Positions 40,514-49,294 of a stretch of DNA of 56,549 nucleotides are shown piece after piece. How positions within the stretch are numbered: position 1 is the stretch's first letter; each line of letters begins with the position of its first letter. The position numbers were made by a program, and so were the translations under genes. The DNA is from Bacteroidaceae bacterium. GTDB taxonomy: Bacteria > Bacteroidota > Bacteroidia > Bacteroidales > Bacteroidaceae. Location: contig JAFYNL010000044.1 of assembly GCA_017548075.1 (NCBI GenBank), positions 1 to 56,549 of the forward strand, given 5' to 3'. The notes beneath the pieces were generated by a model that was given only the letters and a program-made list of their open reading frames with translations, was not told the DNA's origin and searched no databases.

Positions 40514-41917
40514 ATGCACGATGTCCTGATTATCGGCAGCGGCCTGGGTGGACTTGAGTGTGGCGCTTTGCTCGCTCAACGAGGACTTAGGGTGCTCGTG
40601 CTAGAAGGCTCAAATCAGCCTGGTGGCTGCATGCAGAGTTTCCGCAGAGGCGGACTGCATTATGATACAGGACTGCACTATGTAGGCGGGTTAGCTCCTG
40701 GGCAAGCAATGCACAAAGCTTTTGCTCAACTCGGACTCATGGACCTGCCTTGGCAACGGATGGATGAAGACTTCGATCACGTCATAATTGGTGGTCGACA
40801 CTTCGCTTTCCATCAAGGTTATGAAGCATTCGTCGAAGGACTGGCAAAGGACTTTCCCCATCAGCGGGAAGCACTCCAAAGCTTTGTCCAAAGACTGCAG
40901 AACATCACGGCAGAAGATATGGATGTCTGCGCATACGACTACTTGTGCCAGACGTTCTCTGACGAATTGCTGTTAAATGTAGTTAGTGCGGCTGCGATGA
41001 AGACAGAACTCCGTCGGGAATCGCTCCCACTCTTTAACTTCGCCCACACTTGTTCCAGCTACATCGAAAGCAGTTGGCGACTTAGAGGAGATGGCAACCT
41101 TTTGGTAAACAAACTGATAGATACTATCAAGCAGGCAGGTGGCGAAGTACAAACGAATAGCAGAGTCGTACGATTGACTGAGGATGATGGGCGCATCACA
41201 AAGGCAATCTGTGCCGATGGAACGACCTACGAAGCCGGTTATTTCATTTCCGACATACATCCAGCAGTACTCTGCCAGTTGCTCGAAGAGTGTCCTTCAG
41301 TTCGCAAGGCCTTCCGCAGAAGGATGACTTCAGGAGAGAACACTTGTGGTATGTTCACTGCGCAACTCTGCATCAAGCCAGATGCGCTACGCTATTTCGG
41401 ACACAATGTCTTCGTCTACGACAAGCCAAATGTCTGGACAATGACTGAAGAAAATGACCCTGTGAAAGGTGTCATGATAAGTGCAAGAGTTCCAGAAGAC
41501 GGATCAGAAGCACTTCGACAAATAGACCTCCTCACACCCATGCCTTGGCACGAATGCCAACCTTGGACAGAGACAAAGGTCGGGCATCGAGGTGAAGACT
41601 ATAAAGACTTCTGTCGGAGGAAAGCAGAGCAATGCATCACTCTTGCCGAGCAATATATACCTGATCTTCGCAGTATGATTGAAACGTGTTATACCAGCAC
41701 ACCACTCACTTACCGCGATTATCTGGGAAGTCCTGAAGGTGGTGCGTTCGGTATGCGTAAAGACTGTAGAGCATCGATGCTCAGTTTCCACTCGGTAAAC
41801 ACGCCATTGCCCAACCTGCTACTCACAGGACAAAGCGTCATCCTGCCCGGAATAGAGGGTGTTACGATGACTGCCTTTGAAACATGTAACAAGATTATTC
41901 AAGATAACGCGAGATAA
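40514..41917 (+). CDS. FAD-dependent oxidoreductase (phytoene desaturase/CrtISO-like)
   Basis: A 467-residue flavoprotein with an N-terminal Rossmann dinucleotide motif (IIGSGLGGLECG) and the following GSNQPGGCMQSFRRGG, the usual opening of the phytoene desaturase, carotene isomerase and retinol saturase group. The C-terminus has NLLLTGQSVILPGIEGV, also typical. Its substrate is unknown; next to KS and ACP it may desaturate or reduce an acyl chain bound to lipid or ACP. It has no gap to the ACP gene and 10 bases to the next gene. Confidence 0.85.
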   Translation: MHDVLIIGSGLGGLECGALLAQRGLRVLVLEGSNQPGGCMQSFRRGGLHYDTGLHYVGGLAPGQAMHKAFAQLGLMDLPWQRMDEDFDHVIIGGRHFAFHQGYEAFVEGLAKDFPHQREALQSFVQRLQNITAEDMDVCAYDYLCQTFSDELLLNVVSAAAMKTELRRESLPLFNFAHTCSSYIESSWRLRGDGNLLVNKLIDTIKQAGGEVQTNSRVVRLTEDDGRITKAICADGTTYEAGYFISDIHPAVLCQLLEECPSVRKAFRRRMTSGENTCGMFTAQLCIKPDALRYFGHNVFVYDKPNVWTMTEENDPVKGVMISARVPEDGSEALRQIDLLTPMPWHECQPWTETKVGHRGEDYKDFCRRKAEQCITLAEQYIPDLRSMIETCYTSTPLTYRDYLGSPEGGAFGMRKDCRASMLSFHSVNTPLPNLLLTGQSVILPGIEGVTMTAFETCNKIIQDNAR

Positions 41918-41927
41918 TAAACAATAT

Positions 41928-44462
41928 ATGACAAGAAAACTTTTTGCAGCTCTTGTATTGCTTTTAACATTCGCAACGAATGTTCTAGGACAGAAGATCA
42001 CAGGTGTCATCCTTGATGCCTCTACAGGTGATAGTCTTTCCCTTGCTGGCGTAACATACAAGGAGCGCAAGGTTTCTACTATAGCCGACTTGGACGGCAT
42101 CTTTTCTATTGCACGCATCAACGGCGCTACACTCTCTTTTACCTGCATGGGTTATAAAGAGGAAAAGGTGAATATCACCAAAGCTACTCCCAGCCGTCTC
42201 ACTATCAAACTCAAGCCTGACACGAAGAATCTTCAAGAAGTTGTTGTCAAAGCAGAGAGGAAACGCTATGTCCGTAAGGACAATCCTGCCATTGACCTCA
42301 TGAAGCGTGTAATAGAGGCAAAGAAAAGCACGAAACTCGAGAACCACGACTACTATATGTACAACAAGTACCAGAAGTTGTCGATGGCTTTGAACGACTA
42401 TAAGGTCAAGGAACTGGATAGTACGGATGTAGGCAAGGTTAAGTGGACGCAACAAGCAGAGCTTAGCCCGTACAACAAAAAGATGGTTGTGCCTATTTCC
42501 CTTGATGAAACGGTCACGCAGCATATCTATCGCAAAGACCCGAAGCAAGAGAAAGACATCATAACTGGCGAGCAGAGTACTGGCTTGAACCAGCTCTTTG
42601 CAACTGGCGAGATGATAAACACGACATTGAAAGAGGTCTTTCAGGATGTTGATATCTACGATCAGTATATCAAGCTATTGAAGTTCCCCTTCTTGAGTCC
42701 TATCGCTTCCGGAGCGACGTCATTCTACAGATACTACATTGCAGATACAGTACTTGTTGACCGCGATTCGTGCTACCACTTGACGTTTACGCCCAACAAT
42801 CCACAGGACATAGGTTTCGATGGTGATATCTATATCTTGAAAGACTCGACCTTGCACGTCAAAAAATGTCATTTAAGTATTCCAAAGAAGAGCGACGTTA
42901 ACTTCGTCAGTTCGTTGCATATCAACCAAGTTTACAGTCAATTGCCTAACGAAGAATGGGCATTGACTACTGACGATATGTGGGCTGAGATGACGCTTTT
43001 GGGTAAGAGTCTGTTGGTGGTTCGTAATACGCGTCTATCTGACTACAGTTTCGAGCCTTTACACAAGAACCTTTTCAAGGGACAGGCAAAGGTGAAACAC
43101 ATGGCCGACTCTCGTAATCAGGATGAAGACTTCTGGAATCAGTATCGCGCAGTAGAATTATCGCAAAAGGAAGGCGGCCTTGGTGACTTCATGACGGCAA
43201 TGTCGAAGTCAAAGAACATGCGTATTCCTTTGCTTGTGGTCAAGACTCTTTTCGAGAATTACATCGAAACATCAAGAGCAGGCAAGCCGAGCAAGTTCGA
43301 TATAGGTCCCGTCATCAGTACTTTCTCGACAAACTTCTACGACGGTTTCCGTACTCGTATAAGTGGTAAGACTACGGGTGCTTTCAACAAGCACCTGTTC
43401 ATGGAAGGTTATTATACTCACGGCTTCAAGTCGGGAGGCAATTATTATGGTATTACCGCCAACTATTGCTTCAACAAGAAGAAGAACTCTTCCTTCGAGT
43501 TTCCACAACGAATGATTGTCTTCGAAAGTTCTCTCGACGTCAGATCAGTCTCCGATAAGTTCCTTAAGAACAGTAAGGATAACCTTTTCGTCAACTTTAA
43601 GACTGAAACGGTCAACATGCTCTACAAGAACAACAAGCAGAAACTTGGCTTTGTTTGGGAGACGGACTATGGCTTGAACTTCAACACATTCATTGTGGCC
43701 GAGAGTAATCGTCCAGTAGGTGACCTTCATCTTGTTCACGTTTCCGATGGAACGGAGGACTTTAGGATGCGTACTACAGAGTGGAATGCTGCAGTACAGT
43801 TCTGTCCAGGACAAACCTACATCAATACTAAACAAGATCGTTGGCCGATTAACAAGGACAGACCTGAGTTTACTATCCGTCATGCCATTTGCTTCAAAGG
43901 CATTCTGGGAGGTCAATATGCTTCCAATCAGACAGAGGTTGGCATCTTTAAGCGTCAATGGTTAGGCAGTTGGGGACGTATAGATCTTTACGCTTCTGGC
44001 TCTATGCAATGGAATAAGGTTCCATTCCCACTACTTATTACGCCGCCAACATGTATCTCTTATGTCGAGCAGGAAGGTACGCTTAACATGCTCCACAATA
44101 TGGAGTTCTTTATGGATCGCCGCGTCTTCTGGTCTGTAGCATGGAACATGAACGGTAAGATATTCAACCGTATTCCTTTGTTCAAGAAGTTGAAGTTGCG
44201 CGAGTACCTCGCTTTCCGAGGTGTTTGGGGTACGCTTACAGACAAGAATAACCCAGAGATGAATCCAACGGATGATATGCTTTATGCGTTCCCAGAAGGT
44301 TCTTATCCTCTTTTGGGAAGCACTCCTTATATGGAAGTTGCAGTCGGCATTCGTAACATTTTCAAGCTCTTCGGCGTCGATTATGTGCGTCGTCTCAACT
44401 ATCTCGACCATCCTGGAACCAAGAAGAACGGCATCCGTTTCAATCTGACCTTCTCCTTCTAA
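41928..44462 (+). CDS. DUF5686 outer-membrane protein with carboxypeptidase-regulatory-like domain
   Basis: An 844-residue protein: signal peptide (1-21, ending VLGQK), a CarboxypepD_reg-like beta-sandwich (about 24-105, starting KITGVILDASTGDSL), then the DUF5686 region. The latter contains alternating aromatic strands and ends in a hydrophobic Phe (FNLTFSF), as in outer-membrane beta-barrels inserted by Bam. Function unknown; homologues are common in Bacteroidota. The start at 41928 (MTRKLF) is chosen because it opens the signal peptide; the frame extends upstream into the oxidoreductase gene. Confidence 0.82.
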   Translation: MTRKLFAALVLLLTFATNVLGQKITGVILDASTGDSLSLAGVTYKERKVSTIADLDGIFSIARINGATLSFTCMGYKEEKVNITKATPSRLTIKLKPDTKNLQEVVVKAERKRYVRKDNPAIDLMKRVIEAKKSTKLENHDYYMYNKYQKLSMALNDYKVKELDSTDVGKVKWTQQAELSPYNKKMVVPISLDETVTQHIYRKDPKQEKDIITGEQSTGLNQLFATGEMINTTLKEVFQDVDIYDQYIKLLKFPFLSPIASGATSFYRYYIADTVLVDRDSCYHLTFTPNNPQDIGFDGDIYILKDSTLHVKKCHLSIPKKSDVNFVSSLHINQVYSQLPNEEWALTTDDMWAEMTLLGKSLLVVRNTRLSDYSFEPLHKNLFKGQAKVKHMADSRNQDEDFWNQYRAVELSQKEGGLGDFMTAMSKSKNMRIPLLVVKTLFENYIETSRAGKPSKFDIGPVISTFSTNFYDGFRTRISGKTTGAFNKHLFMEGYYTHGFKSGGNYYGITANYCFNKKKNSSFEFPQRMIVFESSLDVRSVSDKFLKNSKDNLFVNFKTETVNMLYKNNKQKLGFVWETDYGLNFNTFIVAESNRPVGDLHLVHVSDGTEDFRMRTTEWNAAVQFCPGQTYINTKQDRWPINKDRPEFTIRHAICFKGILGGQYASNQTEVGIFKRQWLGSWGRIDLYASGSMQWNKVPFPLLITPPTCISYVEQEGTLNMLHNMEFFMDRRVFWSVAWNMNGKIFNRIPLFKKLKLREYLAFRGVWGTLTDKNNPEMNPTDDMLYAFPEGSYPLLGSTPYMEVAVGIRNIFKLFGVDYVRRLNYLDHPGTKKNGIRFNLTFSF

Positions 44463-44480
44463 TCCTTACAAGCACTTCCC

Positions 44481-44975
44481 ATGAAGAATTCGATTCTTTG
44501 CACCATACTAGGCACTTTGTTTTGTCTCGCTTCGCAGGCAATCACGATACCCAAGGATCATGTCTTTGTGTTCGAACGCAACACGAATACGAACTATGTT
44601 TGTTACGACATCAACCTCAAGAATGGTGTGCTTCAGCAGAAGGAGCCGCTCAATGCCTATTGGGTGCTGGGCAAAGAAACCAGGATAGAAAGCTTGACTT
44701 TTCTGGATAAGAAGATGGCTTTTGGAGTAAAAGTCGTTAGTTCTACGCAGGAAGAAGCCATCGTCCATCTGTCTGCCTATAAGGACTTGAAGATTCGTAT
44801 CTGCAAGCACAAAGGCAAATGGGTCGGCATTGTCAAGCTGAATGGAAAGGAAATAATCGTTCAGAAGATGTTTGCCCAGATGAAGCAACCAATTGGTGTG
44901 AAGTGCGAGTATGTGGAGATTATGGGCACAGACCTCAAGACTGGCGAGAAACGGAACGAGCGAATAAAGCCGTAG
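44481..44975 (+). CDS. Secreted DUF4833 protein
   Basis: A 164-residue exported protein with a signal peptide (about 1-20, ending ASQAIT). The sequence HVFVFERNTNTNYVCYDINL, then YWVLG, then KKMAFGVKVV follows the DUF4833 pattern. It begins 18 bases after the DUF5686 gene, so it is probably the last gene of the lipid-type cluster. Its role is unknown; DUF4833 proteins may be periplasmic partners of lipid or envelope systems, which is inference. Confidence 0.75.
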   Translation: MKNSILCTILGTLFCLASQAITIPKDHVFVFERNTNTNYVCYDINLKNGVLQQKEPLNAYWVLGKETRIESLTFLDKKMAFGVKVVSSTQEEAIVHLSAYKDLKIRICKHKGKWVGIVKLNGKEIIVQKMFAQMKQPIGVKCEYVEIMGTDLKTGEKRNERIKP

Positions 44976-45019
44976 CAGCCTTTCCCATTTTCCGACAGAA
45001 CATTTCGTATCGAAAAACG

Positions 45020-45116
45020 TAACATGGTTAAATCGTAAACGTAACGTGTTACGTTGGCCAACTTAACGTGTTATGATTGCAATCGTAACGTGTTATGTTT
45101 TGATTTTAACCTAGAG
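45020..45116. repeat. 22-bp palindrome array R5 (four to five units)
   Basis: Units start at 45020 (TAACATGGTTA), 45042, 45064 and 45086 (TAACGTGTTA each) and a degenerate one at 45107. The array lies between convergent genes. Its right end (CTAGAGTAGTTT) recurs at the left end of array R7. Confidence 0.85.
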
Positions 45117-45123
45117 TAGTTTT

Positions 45124-46269
45124 TCAGAGCAACATTTCTATTGCCTTTTCGAGGTCAGGAATATCTTCCTGACGAGCCTGCAGATCGCAGTTTCTATCAA
45201 TGAGGAAATAGCAAGGCAAATGTTGCACATTATATAGAAGAAGCATATCGTTTTCCAATCCTTCCTCGCAATAAACGCTAACCCAAGGCAGAGCTTCGCT
45301 TCTTTGTTTCCATAGATGTTCGTTCGCATCCAAGCCTACTTGGTAAATATCGAAACCTCTGTCGTGATATTTGTCGTAAAGTTCTCGCAACAAGAGCGTT
45401 CTTTCTGTGCTTCCGTCCAAAGAAAATGCGGTGAAATCGAGCAAAATTACATTTCCGCGAAGGTCGCTAAGTGTCCTTTCCTGACCATGAATGTCTGGGA
45501 AAGTCATATCTATGATACCCAACTCTCGCACTTTTTCCCCATCAACATCGAGCACAATTTGTTGGGGTTTGGCGTGATTTCGACGGCATTCCTGAATGAT
45601 GTTGCAGAGGTTTTGGGTGCGTGGACTCGACGGATATTTGTTGTTCCAAGCGTTAGCAACTGCTCGCATCCAAGTCAGATCGCTCTTTTCCTGCATTGGG
45701 TTGAAGACGAGACTTGAGCCAAGAGTCTGGAAACAAGCGTAATAACTATAGCTTTTGTCGTAATGGTCGAACAGGAAATCCTTCTTGACTTCTGCTTTGT
45801 ATTTGTTCAAAAGACCTGCAATCAGACTGTCTCGCTCCTCGATTGTGAAGTTGCGATCTGCAGAGATGCGGCGTGCTTCTCGCTCTAAATCAGCAAGTTT
45901 CAAGCAGAGAAGTCGAATTGTGTCGCAAGTTCCGCTACCCTCAACTTTGTAGCCAAACGACAGATTCTCGAGGTCAGCCTCTATTCGAACCGTTTCCGTA
46001 CTATCGATAGCGAGGTTGATGCCTTGACCACCAATGCGGAGACGATAGAACTCAGGACTCGTTACGCCTTCCTTTTTGAAACAGAAACTTCCGTCTTCTT
46101 TCAGCCGAACACTATCGATAGCGACTGTTCCCTCGCCCAAAGTAAGGTGTTCCAAGTAGAGCATACAAGAGTCTGCACCGCTGATTTGGCCCTCGATGCA
46201 GAACTTGTTCTCTTGTCGGCAAGCACTCAGCAAAACGAGTGCAAAGAGTATTGTAAGTGTCTTCTTCAT
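45124..46269 (-). CDS. DUF4369/thioredoxin-like lipoprotein without the CxxC active site
   Basis: A 381-residue lipoprotein: the lipobox LLSAC (Cys about 16) ends the signal peptide. An N-terminal DUF4369 beta-domain (about 22-95) and a helical middle follow, with a C-terminal TlpA/AhpC-like thioredoxin fold (about 240-381). Where active family members have WCxxC after the FxA strand, this protein reads TAFSLDGSTER, so it cannot be a normal disulfide reductase. It may act as a chaperone or a binding protein. The start at 46269 follows the -7 box at 46294. It is downstream of the di-haem gene but has its own promoter. Confidence 0.8.
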   Translation of the reverse strand: MKKTLTILFALVLLSACRQENKFCIEGQISGADSCMLYLEHLTLGEGTVAIDSVRLKEDGSFCFKKEGVTSPEFYRLRIGGQGINLAIDSTETVRIEADLENLSFGYKVEGSGTCDTIRLLCLKLADLEREARRISADRNFTIEERDSLIAGLLNKYKAEVKKDFLFDHYDKSYSYYACFQTLGSSLVFNPMQEKSDLTWMRAVANAWNNKYPSSPRTQNLCNIIQECRRNHAKPQQIVLDVDGEKVRELGIIDMTFPDIHGQERTLSDLRGNVILLDFTAFSLDGSTERTLLLRELYDKYHDRGFDIYQVGLDANEHLWKQRSEALPWVSVYCEEGLENDMLLLYNVQHLPCYFLIDRNCDLQARQEDIPDLEKAIEMLL

Positions 46270-46293
46270 TCCTTTCAAGTCGTAAATGCAGTG

Positions 46294-46301
46294 CAAAGGT
46301 A
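46294..46301 (-). promoter_or_regulatory. -7 box of the thioredoxin-like lipoprotein gene
   Basis: CAAAGGTA on the plus strand, TACCTTTG on the minus strand, 25 bases before the start at 46269. Confidence 0.7.
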
Positions 46302-46362
46302 CGAAGAAGCAAATACAATACAAAGCAAACTAATCAATAATTTGCACTTAAGGGTGCAGACG

Positions 46363-48075
46363 TCAAATGGATTCTATGAAGAAGACGACTTGGTCGCGCT
46401 CTTTCTTGCTGAGGTTGCGGAACTTAAGAACCGAGTTGTAGGCATCGCTTGTACCGCCTTCCCATTTGCATCCGTGCCACATAATGGCCTCGATGACATT
46501 GCGAGCACGGCAATCGTGAAGTCTTTCAACACCTCCTCCACACTTAGCCGCCAACCCTCGTCCCCACAGAGGAGTGGTGCGACACCAGCCTGTTCGAATG
46601 TCGTTCTTCATCCAAAGTCGGTGCTGAACGAAGTCGGAATATGGCCAAATCTTCTGATTGGGATAGCGAGGCATGTCGTTGTCAGCAAGGAAGAACTTGG
46701 CTGGGTCTTGGATGTGGTCTTCTCCTGTCTGCCAAGAAGGACGATGACAGGCTGCACAACCTATCTGTGAGAAGAGTCGCTTACCTTCCTTGAAGTCTTC
46801 TGTGGCAGTATTGCGAGCCGCCGGAACCGCAAGACCTCGATGCCAAACCATCAGGTTTCTGTACTGTGCATCACTCATCTCGGCCTCGAGCGACTTGCTT
46901 GTCAGGTAGGTATAAATGTCCTGCTCAAGGTTGCCTGTGTGCCATTCAGGATGTTTCTGTTCGGGGTCTATGCGGTTTATGTACTCCTCGAAGCCTGCTT
47001 GAACATCGGCATCCGCAGAAGCTTTCGTGGCATAATACTTGCCGGCAAGGTCGAGGTAATGGTATCGACGGTCTGAACGCGTCACATTCGTTATGTTCCA
47101 GATGGCATTGGCACCAGCTGCATCAAGCAGAGGACCTCGTGAAAGAGCATAAGTATAGCGTCGAACATACTTCGTACCATCACCTTGAAGAGAGTTACTA
47201 TAGAAGCTGTTCCAAGTGTCTGTAGCGCTATTCCACATAGCAGGATTTAGCGCATCAGTCCGTCCAATGCTCTTGAAGTACTCGCTTTCTGCTTTCCATT
47301 GATCCGTGATGTCTTCGTCGGGAATGGCATCGGTGAGTCCCGTTCCATAAATGCCGATGGTAGATTCCAGCAAGACGCCAATTTCGTTGTTATACTCATC
47401 TTCGGAAAGTTCTGTATCTGTGCCGCTTCGTTGAACAACGACGGGAGCATAATAGGCTGTATAAGGAATCGAAACCTCGGGATAGATAAGGGAATAAGTC
47501 TCGCCATCGGGGAACTGATTGTCCCATTCGTCTGTGTAATAGTTCCAAGCAATCTTGATTTGATTCTCGTCGATAGGAGCTTTGAAGGGCTTTACGGCAC
47601 CCGTCTGCGGCATTCCAGCAACGGAACGAATATAGGCGTTTGTTGTCTTATCATAGATGACAAGCAAATAGCCGTTTCGATGATTGTCGGCCTTATACTC
47701 AGTCTGTCGTGCTCCATGACCATATCCAGGATGGCAATAGAGACAACCTCTGCGGACATAAACAGGACCGAGACCGCTGAAAGCCCCTTCTGTATTGGTG
47801 TTGTAGTCTTTCTCGAAAAGGTATGCTCCCTCATTGAAAGCCGTCATCATATTAGCATTCTTTACTGCTTTTGTGGGTTGTTCGTAAGCAGTAGCCGTGT
47901 TATCGGTAGTTGTGCCAAGCAAGCCACCAGCATAGTAGTCCTCAGAATAGTCGGAATTCGAAGGGTCGCCTATGTCCCAACTGATGGGCGTAGCAGGTCC
48001 TTCGTCTGCACAACTGACAAGGAATGAAAGGATGAGGAAATGAAAGAATGAAAGGATAAAGGCTTGTTTTTTCAT
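46363..48075 (-). CDS. Di-haem oxidoreductase (DUF1111-like) lipoprotein
   Basis: A 570-residue exported lipoprotein (lipobox LVSCAD). Two c-type haem motifs are visible: CLYCH near residue 110 and CAACH near 435. The family (di-haem oxidoreductase, formerly thiol oxidoreductase) is regularly linked to imelysin iron-uptake proteins, as here. It may change the redox state of iron or haem at the surface. Its ATG overlaps the imelysin stop (ATGA), so the two are translationally coupled. The signal-peptide region is coded by a degenerate short repeat (GAATGAAAG-like, 48020-48062). Confidence 0.87.
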   Translation of the reverse strand: MKKQAFILSFFHFLILSFLVSCADEGPATPISWDIGDPSNSDYSEDYYAGGLLGTTTDNTATAYEQPTKAVKNANMMTAFNEGAYLFEKDYNTNTEGAFSGLGPVYVRRGCLYCHPGYGHGARQTEYKADNHRNGYLLVIYDKTTNAYIRSVAGMPQTGAVKPFKAPIDENQIKIAWNYYTDEWDNQFPDGETYSLIYPEVSIPYTAYYAPVVVQRSGTDTELSEDEYNNEIGVLLESTIGIYGTGLTDAIPDEDITDQWKAESEYFKSIGRTDALNPAMWNSATDTWNSFYSNSLQGDGTKYVRRYTYALSRGPLLDAAGANAIWNITNVTRSDRRYHYLDLAGKYYATKASADADVQAGFEEYINRIDPEQKHPEWHTGNLEQDIYTYLTSKSLEAEMSDAQYRNLMVWHRGLAVPAARNTATEDFKEGKRLFSQIGCAACHRPSWQTGEDHIQDPAKFFLADNDMPRYPNQKIWPYSDFVQHRLWMKNDIRTGWCRTTPLWGRGLAAKCGGGVERLHDCRARNVIEAIMWHGCKWEGGTSDAYNSVLKFRNLSKKERDQVVFFIESI

Positions 48076-49268
48076 GATTTCTTTATGTTTACAATCGATT
48101 TATAAAGTTTCTGCGCATTATCAGCAAGAAGACGATAGGTGGCGAGCACAACTTTATCAACATAGTTTTCGTTGATGACTTGGCATTGAGCCTCAACAAC
48201 TGCGTTACCAGCATAGCTGTTGAGTGTCTCTGAAAGAGCACCAAGAGCATCATCCAACTCGCCCAAAGCGTCGATGGCTTCCTTGCAGGAAGCATCCGAA
48301 TAGTGAAGAGCAAAGGGAGCCTTCATTGCCTTGATCTTAGCCAAAGCAATCTCAAGTTTAGAAACGACGACATTTGCTTGATTTGCCAACGTGGCATTGC
48401 CTGCATTGCGGCAGAAGTAGATGATTGACTTCTCGTTTGGAGAGGTTGCTTCCATCTGTCCGTAAAGAGCATTCTTACACGAAATGATGTTGTCGTAGAA
48501 GTCCGTAATCGAGTTGTAAGCATAAGGAGACTCAATATAAGTTGCATCCTCGCCAGTATAGGGAAGACCAATCTTCGAGTCGCCAACCTCGCCTATAATG
48601 TCCTGACAACCTGAAATGATTTCAAGCGTAGCTTCGAGTGCCGTTGCCCAATCGCCAGAGCCTGGAGTCTTGAAGGCTTTGCCGAAGTTCTGGAAGCCTG
48701 CTAGCGTGCCCTCTTGATTGCCTTCATCGTCGATAGCCAAATGAGTTGCGACATAATCCTTTGCAATTGCCAATCGTTCAGCATTACTTTCGCGAGAGTC
48801 CCAAGCAGCTTCCAAAGTTGCAGTTGCATAATAGAGATCTTTCGCAACTGCGCAAATGTATTTGTACTCGAGGTTCGTTATCTGGTCAATCTTGCGAGGT
48901 TGTCCTTGACGGAAGAGCACATATTCCAAACCATGATAACCCAAGATGCCTGAATTAGCAGTCTTGATAAAGTTGTCGAGATTCGACATAGCATTCTCGT
49001 CGCGCAACACTTGAGCGAGGTCGTTGGCTGCAACTGGCCAAGTATCTGTATGGGGATCAATGGAATAGACATCTGCCGCTCCAAAGAGGAAAGCCTCTGA
49101 ATTCTCCCAATTTGCTCTAGCTGTCTTCCAATCGCGACAAGCTTGATCGAGTGCAGCTTGAGTTCCTGTTACAACAGAATTATCGAAATCATCATCGTTT
49201 GAACACGATACAAAAGCAGAAAATACGGCAGTCAGAACTGCCACTTTCAAGAGATTTTTTGTTTTCAT
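48072..49268 (-). CDS. Imelysin family iron-uptake lipoprotein
   Basis: A 398-residue lipoprotein (lipobox SAFVSCS) made of helical bundles with the imelysin signature GYHGLEYVLF (GxHxxE, about 115-122). Imelysins such as IrpA and EfeO-related proteins bind iron in the periplasm or at the surface. The N-terminal helix contains the WKTARANWENSEAFLFG segment typical of the family. It is the middle gene of the porin-imelysin-di-haem operon, 26 bases after the porin gene. Confidence 0.9.
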   Translation of the reverse strand: MKTKNLLKVAVLTAVFSAFVSCSNDDDFDNSVVTGTQAALDQACRDWKTARANWENSEAFLFGAADVYSIDPHTDTWPVAANDLAQVLRDENAMSNLDNFIKTANSGILGYHGLEYVLFRQGQPRKIDQITNLEYKYICAVAKDLYYATATLEAAWDSRESNAERLAIAKDYVATHLAIDDEGNQEGTLAGFQNFGKAFKTPGSGDWATALEATLEIISGCQDIIGEVGDSKIGLPYTGEDATYIESPYAYNSITDFYDNIISCKNALYGQMEATSPNEKSIIYFCRNAGNATLANQANVVVSKLEIALAKIKAMKAPFALHYSDASCKEAIDALGELDDALGALSETLNSYAGNAVVEAQCQVINENYVDKVVLATYRLLADNAQKLYKSIVNIKKS

Positions 49269-49294
49269 TCTATATTAATTTAAGTTCTTAGCAA

